Shown in pieces: positions 16,628-24,195 of a stretch of DNA of 64,000 bases. The translations under genes and the position numbers were made by a program. The stretch comes from JANQJA01 sp047947185 (GTDB lineage Bacteria; Pseudomonadota; Gammaproteobacteria; Pseudomonadales; Azotimanducaceae). Under the pieces are notes generated by a model, which ran no database searches, was not told where the DNA came from, and saw nothing but the letters and a program-made list of their open reading frames with translations. The DNA lies in NCBI GenBank assembly GCA_047947185.1, contig CP170502.1:4092001-4156000 (forward strand), read 5' to 3'. Numbering within the stretch: position 1 is the stretch's first letter; each line of letters opens with the position of its first letter.

Positions 16628-16966
16628 GTGAACAAAGCCGAGTGGTATTACTTTCGCAAGGGCTGAACAACTTGCACCAAAGCATCCAGGTTTCTGGAAG
16701 CCAGCCATATTGAAGTTACTGAAACTGTACCCGCCAGCAGGAAACTGCAGGCTGATGATGCGAAAGCGCTGCTCGCTGAGGCAGACACGCTTGTCGCCAT
16801 GAAAGGCAAGAAGGTTGAACGATTTGACCTTGGCAACAAGGTTACCGACGATGCGGTGGCCGCGATGCTCGGACCAACCGGCAACCTGCGCGCACCCACC
16901 ATCAGGGCAGGCAGAACGCTGCTCGTGGGATTTAACGAGGATGAGTTTGCCGCGGTGTTTCGCTAG
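16628..16966 (+). CDS. ArsC-like thioredoxin-fold selenoprotein (in-frame TGA read as Sec)
   Basis: A 112-aa protein if the TGA at 16664-16666 (codon 13) is read as selenocysteine. It begins at GTG 16628, with GGAGG 4 nt upstream. The N-terminus reads NKAEWYYFRKG-U-TTC, so the TGA falls at the first redox position of a (C/U)xxC motif after a beta strand. Later features of the ArsC-like (Spx/ArsC) fold are AMKGKKVERFDL, GPTGNLRAPTI with the cis-proline, and AGRTLLVGFNEDEF. A hairpin 16-35 nt past the TGA fits a bacterial SECIS. The frame otherwise has no stop to the TAG. An ArsC family with Sec and Cys variants is known to me. The substrate is unknown; selA-D are not in view. Confidence 0.82.
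16682..16701 (+). promoter_or_regulatory. Candidate bacterial SECIS element
   Basis: GC/GC and TCCAG/CTGGA pair around one A-A mismatch, with apical loop GTTT at 16690-16693. The loop G lies 24 nt after the TGA, inside the range seen for bacterial SECIS elements, and the loop begins with the expected G (GU). Confidence 0.65.
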
Positions 16967-16987
16967 CGGCTAAGGGAGGTAAGTACG

Positions 16988-18085
16988 GTGCCAGAGTTAT
17001 GGTCCCCCATTTGTGATCGATTGGGTATCCGCTACCCGATTTTTGGTTTTGCGCACGATGTCGCTACTGTCGCGGCAATTTCGAATGCCGGTGGATACGG
17101 GGTCTACGGGGCCACCCGACGTTTTCCGCATGAAATTGAGGCAGAACTGGCCGAAATCCGTGCACTGGTCGGCGACCGGCCGTTTGGTGTGGACCTGGTG
17201 TTGCCGCCGGGCATGCCGGAGCACAATTCCCGCGAGGCCATCGAGGCGGAGATACCGCAAACGCACAAGGACTTCGTGCAGAAGATCATTGATCGATACC
17301 AGGTACCACCTCCCAGCGGGCCAGGTATGCGGACGCGGTTCATCCGTTCTGCCGAAATAGAACGTGATCAGATTCGTGCTGTGCTGGACTCTTCAGTCAA
17401 CATGTTTGCCTGCGGTATCGGTGCACCTGCAGATGTCATGTCTGCCGCACGGGAGCAGGGCAAGACTACCCTCGCGCTGATCGGCAGTCCCCACCATGTA
17501 CAGAGAGCCATAGACGCGGGGGTCGAGATCCTGGTGGCGCAGGGTTACGACGCCGGGGCCCATACCGGTCCAATTGGTACTTTCTCGCTGGTGCCGCAGA
17601 TTGTGGAGGCAGCGGGTGACATCCCGGTGCTGGTTGCAGGTGGAGTGGCTACCGGCCGACATATTGCAGCCGCCCTGGCCATGGGTGCACAGGGCGTGTG
17701 GATGGGGACGGCATGGCTGCTCTCGGAAGAACACCAGGGCCATATGCACCCGGTCAACACGCGCAAACTGCTTGAAGCAGGCAGCGGTGATACGGTGATC
17801 ACCCGGTCAGAGTCCGGCAAGACTTTTCGCCAGGTTCGCACCGGCTGGAGCCAGGCCTGGGAAGCTGAAGACGCGCCTGCTCCGCTCAAAATGCCCTACC
17901 AGGATGTACTGGTGGGGGACCTGCTGGGCGCAATTGAAGAACACGACATTGAACCCCTGATACATTCCGGGGCGGGACAGAGTGTGGGTTACTTCAACGA
18001 AATACGACCCGTTCGGAATATTGTTGCCTCGCTGGTCAGTGAAGCCACGGATGTGCTCCAGCGGCAGGCCGGATTTCTGCGGTGA
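16988..18085 (+). CDS. Nitronate monooxygenase family protein
   Basis: A 365-aa FMN-dependent TIM-barrel protein of the nitronate monooxygenase / 2-nitropropane dioxygenase family. Visible motifs are YPIFGFAHDVATVAAISNAGG near the start, then AQGYDAGAHTGPIGTFSLVP, VLVAGGVATGRHIAAALAMGAQGVWMGTAWL with the FMN-phosphate site. The GTG start at 16988 has GGGAGG upstream and lies 21 bp after the ArsC-like gene, so the two are probably co-transcribed. Members oxidise alkyl nitronates or act as related flavin oxidoreductases; the true substrate is not evident. Confidence 0.87.
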   Translation: MPELWSPICDRLGIRYPIFGFAHDVATVAAISNAGGYGVYGATRRFPHEIEAELAEIRALVGDRPFGVDLVLPPGMPEHNSREAIEAEIPQTHKDFVQKIIDRYQVPPPSGPGMRTRFIRSAEIERDQIRAVLDSSVNMFACGIGAPADVMSAAREQGKTTLALIGSPHHVQRAIDAGVEILVAQGYDAGAHTGPIGTFSLVPQIVEAAGDIPVLVAGGVATGRHIAAALAMGAQGVWMGTAWLLSEEHQGHMHPVNTRKLLEAGSGDTVITRSESGKTFRQVRTGWSQAWEAEDAPAPLKMPYQDVLVGDLLGAIEEHDIEPLIHSGAGQSVGYFNEIRPVRNIVASLVSEATDVLQRQAGFLR

Positions 18086-18107
18086 GCTTCTACATCCGCA
18101 TCGTGTA

Positions 18108-18253
18108 GCGACCGGCCCTGGGCAGCAGCGTTCTGCCGCGGCTTGCGGCGGTCCCCGCTACCCTTGCTCCTCCGCAAGCCCTTTCGGGTCTTGCTCCCCC
18201 GCCGCGGCGCTGCGCTTTTATGCGGCACAACACTGCTACCCAGGTCCGGTCGC
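18108..18253. repeat. 146-bp imperfect inverted repeat between convergent genes
   Basis: The outer arms 18108-18139 and 18222-18253 match as inverted repeats at 28 of 32 positions. Inside are further stems: GGCTTGCGG (18140-18148) with CCGCAAGCC (18172-18180), and CCGCGGC-type arms. The unit fills the space between the 3' ends of the nitronate monooxygenase and the serine hydrolase. It has no T-run, so it is not a standard terminator. It could be a small palindromic mobile element or a structured RNA. Confidence 0.6.
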
Positions 18254-18288
18254 CTCTCGCCTTTCGTTGTTCGGGTATCGCTGAGGGT

Positions 18289-19527
18289 TTAGTCAATGAT
18301 GGCCTGCAGCACCAGGGATCGCAGGTACTGCTGGATCGGGTAGAGTCCGCCCGGCATGAACTGCTGCATGTAGACACACATGAGGTCTTCCGCCGGGTCT
18401 ACCCACCAGCGCGTGCCGGCAGCACCACCCCAGCCATAGTCACCTTTGGACTGCATGTTTGGGGACGTTGCCGGATTGACACAGACAGAACCCAGCAGAC
18501 AAAAGCCGATGCCGCGGAAAGCCGATTCGGCAAAACCACCGGCACCCATGACCTCCATGTCCTTGCCTGCGGGCAGATGGTTCTGGGTGGCATGTTCCAC
18601 TGTCTTGCGCCCCAGGATACGCACGTCACCCAGGGTTCCCTTGTTGGCCATCATCTGGCCAAAACGCAGGTAGTCGGGCAGGGTGGAAGTCAGGCCGCCA
18701 CCACCACTTTCAAAAGCCCTGGCAGAGAGGTAGGGGCTGCTGGTGGCATTGTCCTCTACGGCAAGTTCACCGCTGTTGCGATTGTAGTTGTGCGCGAATC
18801 GCGCCTGCTTCTCAGCGGTGACGTGGAACGCGGTATCCACCATGCCAAGTGGATCAAACAGGGTCTGCTGCAGGTAATCACCAAAAGACATGCCAGACAG
18901 GACCTCTATCAGCCGACCCTGTACATCGGTGGCGTAGCTGTAGTTCCAACTGGTTCCGGGGTCGAAACGCAGGGGTTGTTCGGCGAGTTTGTGGGTAAAG
19001 GTCTCGAGCGTGTCCTCGAAGTCGCCAACCTTGTTATATCGGTACATCTGGTCCACGGCATTGGGCACACCCACGAAGCCATAGGTCAAACCGGCGGTGT
19101 GGGTCATGATGTGGCGGATAGTGATGTCCCCCATGGCCGGGCGCAGCATGGGTGCCAGCATTGTGCCGCCGGTCAGGACCTTCATGTTGCGAAACTCTGG
19201 CAGGTACCAGTAGAGGGGATCATCAAGCTGGAACTTGCCCTGTTCAAACAGGGTCAGCAGCGCAACAGAGGTAATTGGCTTGGACATGGAGTAGATACGG
19301 TGAATGGTATCTGCCTGCATGGGCTCTGCCTCTGTCAGCCTGGCGTGACCAAAATCCTGATACCAGGCCAGCTGGCCACGACGCATCACGGCAAAACTGC
19401 AGCCCGCCAGTTTGCCCTCATCGATGTAAGCCTGCAGGTAGGGTGTAATGCGCGCCAGGCGATTCTCTGAGAGTCCGAGTGACTGTGGGTCAACTTGCAG
19501 GGGCAGGGTGCCAGGGGTCCAGTTCAT
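18289..19527 (-). CDS. Serine hydrolase, class C beta-lactamase family (EstB-like)
   Basis: A 412-aa protein of the beta-lactamase/DD-peptidase-like esterase family. The catalytic SxxK is in YSMSKPITSVALLTLF (about residue 96). The Tyr motif is in WNYSYATDVQG. A C-terminal region GYGWGGAAG-like (DYGWGGAAGTRWWVDP) matches the family's KTG-equivalent strand. No clear signal peptide is seen, so it is probably a cytoplasmic esterase. The ATG at 19527 has GGAG 9 nt upstream and is preferred to a TTG seven codons before. It is divergent from PEP-4. Confidence 0.87.
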   Translation of the reverse strand: MNWTPGTLPLQVDPQSLGLSENRLARITPYLQAYIDEGKLAGCSFAVMRRGQLAWYQDFGHARLTEAEPMQADTIHRIYSMSKPITSVALLTLFEQGKFQLDDPLYWYLPEFRNMKVLTGGTMLAPMLRPAMGDITIRHIMTHTAGLTYGFVGVPNAVDQMYRYNKVGDFEDTLETFTHKLAEQPLRFDPGTSWNYSYATDVQGRLIEVLSGMSFGDYLQQTLFDPLGMVDTAFHVTAEKQARFAHNYNRNSGELAVEDNATSSPYLSARAFESGGGGLTSTLPDYLRFGQMMANKGTLGDVRILGRKTVEHATQNHLPAGKDMEVMGAGGFAESAFRGIGFCLLGSVCVNPATSPNMQSKGDYGWGGAAGTRWWVDPAEDLMCVYMQQFMPGGLYPIQQYLRSLVLQAIID

Positions 19528-19752
19528 GGGATGCTCCAAAAATATCAAGACCGCACCATATCGCTGTTGGGTGTGGCTGCCAAGGTGTTGTCGCGGCAGT
19601 CATTTGCCTGCGAGAGATGGGATTGCTGAGCTTCCTTTGTCGTCCTCACCGCTCCCCCACTTGCTGTGAGTCATCCATTCGGCAGGCTGACAGCACAGCT
19701 GCGTCTTGTCGGGTGGTGGGTGGCTGAGGTCACGGGCACCCCCATTCGGGGG

Positions 19753-19769
19753 TGTTGTAAAACTTTACA
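19753..19769 (-). promoter_or_regulatory. Upstream activating site of PEP-4 (variant half-site)
   Basis: The minus strand reads TGTAAAGTTTTACAACA: the TGTAA half is conserved and the second half is ACAACA instead of TCGACA. Its orientation relative to the gene is the same as at the other PEP genes. It ends exactly 65 bp upstream of the -24 GG. Confidence 0.55.
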
Positions 19770-19832
19770 GGCAGAGGCATCAGTTATCAGTAGTTTGAGC
19801 TAACTTGATGAAATTATTGACGTAATACAGAA

Positions 19833-19847
19833 CGGCACAGACTTTGC
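19833..19847 (+). promoter_or_regulatory. Sigma-54 promoter of PEP-4
   Basis: CGGCACAGACTTTGC: GGCAC and TTGC with GG and GC 10 bp apart, close to the RpoN consensus. The -12 GC is about 34 bp before the ATG at 19881, and GAGGAG lies between. Confidence 0.75.
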
Positions 19848-19880
19848 TATAGATCACGCAAGCAGAGGAGAACCATCCTG

Positions 19881-20717
19881 ATGATTTATCGGCAAGCAGT
19901 GCTTTTTGTCCTTACTATGGCGGTGATTCAAGGCGCCGTCGCAACGCCTGTAGACTTCCGCAACTTCACCATGGAGAGCTATCCGGTTGTTACCAACTTT
20001 GGTGGCTTCTTCCCGGATGCTGAGTGGGCGGTCTCTGCCGACGGCAGCACGGCAAATCAGCTCTACAATTCCCAGCCCTCAATTTTTTACAGTGACTTTT
20101 CGGTTGCCGATGGCGTGATCACGGGTACCGGAGGTATCTCGAATACCGATGACGACGATCAGTGGGGATTTGTCTTTGGGTTCACACCAGGGGATACAAC
20201 CAACGCAAACGCCGACTATCTGGTACTGGATTGGAAACAGAACACCCAGAGCTTCAATTTCACGGGTGATGCAGCAACCAACGCGACCCCGACATCTACC
20301 TCGACGCGGGGCCTCTTCCTGTCACGCGTGACAGGCATTCCGAGCGCCGACGAAATGTATGGGCGAAACAATTCTGCGGCCAATCCCGGCGGCGGTGTTG
20401 AACAGATCGGACGCGGTCTCACGCTTGGCAGCGCACCATGGATTGAAGGGCGCGACTATGAGTTCCGATTCGAATATTCCACAACCTCACTGAAAGTGTT
20501 TGTAGACAGCGTGCTTCAGTTCGACGTGACCGGCAGTTTCCCGGAAGGCAGGTTTGGTCTCTATACCCACTCCCAGGACGCGATGTTTGCTCTGGATTTC
20601 GACTACACAAACAATGCCGTCGCTCAGGTACCCGCACCCCTGTCGGCGTTTGTTTTTCTGCTTGGCATGGCCTGGCTGAAATTGTCGATCGGGGCGCGCA
20701 GGACGAGGGTGTGCTGA
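19881..20717 (+). CDS. PEP-CTERM protein with thrombospondin-C-like lectin fold (PEP-4)
   Basis: A 278-aa exported protein. The signal peptide runs to about residue 22 (GAVA-T). The body has DDDQWGFVFGF...DYLVLDWKQ, then GREYEFRFEYS-like sequence and GRFGLYTHSQDAMFALDFDY, a pattern of thrombospondin C-terminal or LamG-type sandwiches that bind calcium or sugars. The sorting signal is VPAPLS, a hydrophobic helix, and IGARRTR near the end. GAGGAG is 10 nt before the ATG. It carries the same promoter and upstream-site layout as PEP-1 to PEP-3 but lies on the other strand, supporting regulon rather than operon membership. Confidence 0.85.
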   Translation: MIYRQAVLFVLTMAVIQGAVATPVDFRNFTMESYPVVTNFGGFFPDAEWAVSADGSTANQLYNSQPSIFYSDFSVADGVITGTGGISNTDDDDQWGFVFGFTPGDTTNANADYLVLDWKQNTQSFNFTGDAATNATPTSTSTRGLFLSRVTGIPSADEMYGRNNSAANPGGGVEQIGRGLTLGSAPWIEGRDYEFRFEYSTTSLKVFVDSVLQFDVTGSFPEGRFGLYTHSQDAMFALDFDYTNNAVAQVPAPLSAFVFLLGMAWLKLSIGARRTRVC

Positions 20718-21003
20718 AACTCCTCACGAATCAGCACAGGGAAGCGCAGGGCGTACGCCGACGCCGGTCCGGTTGAAGGTTCATTTAGCCATCAACATCG
20801 CTGTCGAACCGGGCAAGACCGTGCGACCAAAACGGCGATGACGAATACGCCACACGAACTTCCGCTTTCCGCGACATTGTGCTGATCAGCAACCAGGCGT
20901 TGACTGAAGCCCAGCTCAATGGCGATGCCCACTATTCCTGAGATGTGAGAACTGCTGCCGTCGCGTAGTAAGATAGGCGGGTGACCTTCATCCGAAAATA
21001 AAA
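20718..21003. other. Intergenic DNA before the DUF3604 gene
   Basis: No supported gene. An open stretch ending at a TGA at 20940-20942 has the look of the tail of a secreted-protein gene (AFRDIVLISNQALTEAQL) but has no start; it may be a remnant. Confidence 0.3.
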
Positions 21004-22881
21004 ATGAAAAGTGCCTGGATTCTTTTGCTTGCCTTGACCTTGTTGCATGGCTGTGGCGGAAGTGCGCCGCCAGCGTCGCCAACCGTGCAGGAGTCGACGC
21101 CCATGGCGCCGCCTGCAGCGCCCCTCACTGAAACACGCAATGCCTACTTCGGGGACCTCCATGTTCATACCAGCTGGTCCACTGATGCCTATTCCGGCAT
21201 GAATCGTGTGGGACCGGCGGAAGCCTACCGCTTCGCCAGGGGGGAGGTGGTCACGCTGCCAGGCGGCTTCCAGACGCAGCTGGCCGTGCCCCTGGATTTT
21301 GTTGCGATTACTGATCACGCTGAAGGTTTTGATGCGATTGAGGCCTGTACCTATCCGGACAACTCCCAGTACGAGTCGGCGTTCTGCGAGAACATGCGCA
21401 ATCCGCAGCAAACCCAGGCGGATTACCTGCGCACCGCGTTTGAGCGCGGTGTTGCCAGGCCGGCGCAGCGCAGTCCCGACCTGTGTGCGGATGAAGCCCG
21501 GTGCCTTGAAAATGCGGGCGTGACCTGGCGGCGCGTTCAGGCGGTGGCCAATGAATATGATGACCCTGGTACTTTCACAGCCCTGATTGGTTATGAGTTT
21601 TCTTCCTTGCTGCGTGACTTCGGCATGCTGCACCGAAACGTTATCTTCCGTGGAACCGAGGTTGTGCCGCATGCCATCTCCTCGCTGGATGTGAATGGCC
21701 AGGCAGAGTTTTTTGCCGAGCTTGATGCCAACTGCCAGGCGCCCTGTGAGGTGCTGACAATTCCGCACAATACCAACTACTCCTGGGGGCTGACCTTCTC
21801 CCGTACGGACGAGGATGGCTCGACGTTTTCGGAGGCTGATATTGAGCGGCGCATGCGGCTCGACCGCCTGGTTGAGGTCTCGCAGCAGAAGGGCACCTCG
21901 GAATGCCAGTTGGGTGTTGGTGCCGCGGACGAAGACTGCAACTTCGGCATTCTGTTTCCACCCTGTGAGGCTGACCAGTACGGGCGCTGTGCGCGGCCAG
22001 CTTCTTTCGTCAGGAATGCACTGCTTGATGGCCTGAAGCTGGAAACAGAAGGCAAAGCCAATATGTTCAGGCTGGGTATGATCGGCTCAACTGATACCCA
22101 CATGTCTGACCCGGGTAATACCGGTGCCGAAAACCCGTCCCGCTATCAGGCCGCAAAAGGCAAGGCGGAGGCCGTTCAGAACGTATTCAAGAGTGTCCAC
22201 CCGGTGGTGGGTCCCATGCGCCTTACCAGTACCGGCGGTCTTGCCGGGGTCTGGGCCAGGGCCAATACACGCGAGGAGATTTTTGATGCCTTGCGGCGCC
22301 GCGAAACCTTTGCGACCAGTGGCACACGCCTTCAGTTACGCTTTTTTGGCGGTGATCTGCCCGCTGACCTGGCGGCGCAGCCGGATGCGCTCAGAGCCGC
22401 CTATTCAAGCGGCGTACCCATGGGTGGCGAACTGAAAGGTGGCAAGGCACCCCGGTTTTGGGTGAGTGCCATGAAAGACCCGTTGGGCGCATCACTTGAC
22501 CGTATTCAGGTGGTAAAAGGCTGGGTCGAGAATGGAGAGCCGCAGCAACAGGTGCGGGACCTGGCCTGTAGTGGCGGCCGCGTACCGGATGATGCCGGGC
22601 GTTGCCCAAAAACGGCAGCAACTGTTGATCTCAAGACCTGTGAGCGCAGTGATTCACCCGGCGCCAGCCTCTCCGCCATGTTTGAGGACCCAGAGTTTGA
22701 TCCCGCGCAGCCGGCGTTTTACTACGTCCGGGTGCTTGAAAATCCCAGTTGCCGCTGGACAACCTGGCTTGCCAATTCTGCGGCGGTGCCGCCACCCGCC
22801 GATGTGCCGGCCACCATCCAGAACCGGGGTTGGTCTTCACCTATCTGGGTCACTCCGACAGCCCAGGCGTCGAGCGACTGA
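21004..22881 (+). CDS. DUF3604 domain lipoprotein
   Basis: A 625-aa protein with a lipoprotein signal (hydrophobic segment followed by lipobox LHGC, Cys near residue 17), so it is likely membrane-anchored on the periplasmic or outer side. The DUF3604 domain starts with NAYFGDLHVHTSWSTDAYSG and continues with FVAITDHAEGF, IPHNTNYSWG and GSTDTHMSDPGN, a PHP-like metal-binding layout of His and Asp residues. Many DUF3604 proteins are thought to be metal-dependent hydrolases; the substrate is unknown. The stop codon abuts the ATG of the glycosyltransferase-like gene, so translation is probably coupled. Confidence 0.88.
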   Translation: MKSAWILLLALTLLHGCGGSAPPASPTVQESTPMAPPAAPLTETRNAYFGDLHVHTSWSTDAYSGMNRVGPAEAYRFARGEVVTLPGGFQTQLAVPLDFVAITDHAEGFDAIEACTYPDNSQYESAFCENMRNPQQTQADYLRTAFERGVARPAQRSPDLCADEARCLENAGVTWRRVQAVANEYDDPGTFTALIGYEFSSLLRDFGMLHRNVIFRGTEVVPHAISSLDVNGQAEFFAELDANCQAPCEVLTIPHNTNYSWGLTFSRTDEDGSTFSEADIERRMRLDRLVEVSQQKGTSECQLGVGAADEDCNFGILFPPCEADQYGRCARPASFVRNALLDGLKLETEGKANMFRLGMIGSTDTHMSDPGNTGAENPSRYQAAKGKAEAVQNVFKSVHPVVGPMRLTSTGGLAGVWARANTREEIFDALRRRETFATSGTRLQLRFFGGDLPADLAAQPDALRAAYSSGVPMGGELKGGKAPRFWVSAMKDPLGASLDRIQVVKGWVENGEPQQQVRDLACSGGRVPDDAGRCPKTAATVDLKTCERSDSPGASLSAMFEDPEFDPAQPAFYYVRVLENPSCRWTTWLANSAAVPPPADVPATIQNRGWSSPIWVTPTAQASSD

Positions 22882-24195
22882 ATGGGGGATAAACCACCAA
22901 AGCGTCGCTGGCTCGTGCTTGCCTACGCGTTCAACATGGATGGCCGTGCGGCAAGCCAGACGGTGACCGACAAGGTGCCTTACCTGCTGGCGGAGGGGAT
23001 AGAGCTGACAGTGCTGAGCTCCAGATCGGGCCGCAGGGATACCCGGTTCCAGCACTTGCAGTTCCAGCCCTGGGGACCAAGCGGACTTCGATTCGAGTTT
23101 CGCCATATCGTGGCGCGGCGTTTTGGCCGCGGGCTCTTCTACCGGGTGACAACGGCCCTGGTGTCTCTTTTACTGCTGCCATTTGTGATTGTCGAACGGC
23201 TGGTATTTGGCCTGGCCAACTTTTCGTCCTGGGCCATTCCCGCCACAATCAAGGGCACGCGCCTGGTGCGCACTGGTGATTATGAACTTGTCTTTTCTTC
23301 CGGCGGCGCCTGGTGTGCCCACCTGGCCGCGGCCTGGATCAAAAGGCGCACCGGGATCAAATGGATTGCCGAAATTCATGACCCGATGGTCATCAGGGAT
23401 GATCCCGATGACGATGGCACCCGGCCGCGGGCAAACAGGAACGACAGGTTTGTGCAGCACCTGGAAGGTGTGATCTGCCGGGAAGCCGACCATGTCTGGT
23501 GGTTTACCCGGCCCGCGCTGGATTTCGCGAAACATCGTCACCCGGAGCTGGGTAACAAGGGATTTGTGGTGTACCCCGGTGCGGAACCGCCCGAGGTGCA
23601 AGGTCGGCACCTGCCGGGTGAACACCTGGTGCTGAGCCATTTTGGCTCCCTCACCAACGACCGGTCATTGTCGCCGGTCATCGCGGCACTGGCGAACCTG
23701 GTGCAGGGTTACCCGCAAATCCGGCATGACCTGCGGATTCACACCTACGGCACCAACCTGGACCCGGCTGCTCGGGAAGTGCTCGCGGGCACGGACCTGG
23801 CTGACATGATTGTTGAGTTTGGCCGGCTGGAGTTTGATCCGAACACGGGGCTCTCCGGACGCGCCAGGGTGACCAAAAAGATGTACGAAACGGATGTGCT
23901 GCTGCTGTTGCATGGCGATTATGAGTGGTGCGCAGAGTACATTCCCTCGAAACTCTACGAGTATTTCTGGGCCAGGCGCCCCGTGTTTGCCGTCACCAAT
24001 CGCAGTGAGTCGCTGGATGACATGCTGGCCAGGCGCAACGCCTATCTTTGCCATACCCATGAGCCGGCTTCAATTGAGGCCGCGCTGCGCCGCATGCACG
24101 AAGACTGGCGGGCAGGTCACCTGAACGAGGCAGCGGGAGAACCGGTGACTGTCGAAAGTGCGGTCAGGCAGATTCTGGCGCAGGTGTCCGGCTGA
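22882..24195 (+). CDS. Glycosyltransferase family 4-like protein
   Basis: A 437-aa protein with a GT-B-like layout: an N-terminal domain starting with WLVLAYAFNMDGRAASQTV, a hydrophobic stretch near residues 85-115 that may give membrane association, WIAEIHDPMV in the linker, and a C-terminal part with LVLSHFGSLTNDR and EYIPSKLYEYFWARRPVFAV, the sugar-nucleotide end. The start ATG directly follows the stop of the DUF3604 gene. Its 3' end overlaps the convergent methyltransferase by 32 bp. The sugar donor and acceptor are unknown; the two following methyltransferases suggest polysaccharide or glycan decoration. Confidence 0.75.
   Translation: MGDKPPKRRWLVLAYAFNMDGRAASQTVTDKVPYLLAEGIELTVLSSRSGRRDTRFQHLQFQPWGPSGLRFEFRHIVARRFGRGLFYRVTTALVSLLLLPFVIVERLVFGLANFSSWAIPATIKGTRLVRTGDYELVFSSGGAWCAHLAAAWIKRRTGIKWIAEIHDPMVIRDDPDDDGTRPRANRNDRFVQHLEGVICREADHVWWFTRPALDFAKHRHPELGNKGFVVYPGAEPPEVQGRHLPGEHLVLSHFGSLTNDRSLSPVIAALANLVQGYPQIRHDLRIHTYGTNLDPAAREVLAGTDLADMIVEFGRLEFDPNTGLSGRARVTKKMYETDVLLLLHGDYEWCAEYIPSKLYEYFWARRPVFAVTNRSESLDDMLARRNAYLCHTHEPASIEAALRRMHEDWRAGHLNEAAGEPVTVESAVRQILAQVSG

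Larger units (their letters stand above)
19528..19880. other. Divergent control region between serine hydrolase and PEP-4
   Basis: Contains a perfect hairpin CACCCCC-ATTC-GGGGGTG (19737-19754), the PEP-4 upstream site (19753-19769) and the sigma-54 promoter (19833-19847). Apart from these, no gene or RNA was recognised in the 353 bp. Confidence 0.6.

Noticed and set aside
16628..16966. Pseudogene by nonsense mutation
   Set aside because: The only stop is a TGA precisely at the redox position of UxxC, with good ribosome site, intact remainder and a SECIS-like hairpin. A random nonsense mutation would not be expected there, though absence of sel genes would reopen this.
18108..18253. Integron attC site
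   Set aside because: The inverted repeat is the right size, but the conserved GTTRRRY and RYYYAAC ends were not found and no integrase or cassette array is present.
18220..19470. Long plus-strand ORF (416 codons) opposite the serine hydrolase
   Set aside because: It is the antisense shadow of an intact gene with SxxK and other family motifs; the plus-strand translation shows no domain.
19737..19754. Rho-independent terminator at CACCCCC-ATTC-GGGGGTG
   Set aside because: The stem is perfect but no T-run follows on either strand, and it touches the PEP-4 upstream site; kept only as a hairpin.
20787..20942. Possible gene fragment before the DUF3604 gene
   Set aside because: An open stretch with a LamG-like ring to it, but no start codon, no clear family and too short to decide; mentioned only as intergenic DNA.
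20932..21768. Minus-strand ORF opposite the DUF3604 gene
   Set aside because: A shadow frame; the DUF3604 metal-site motifs are on the plus strand.
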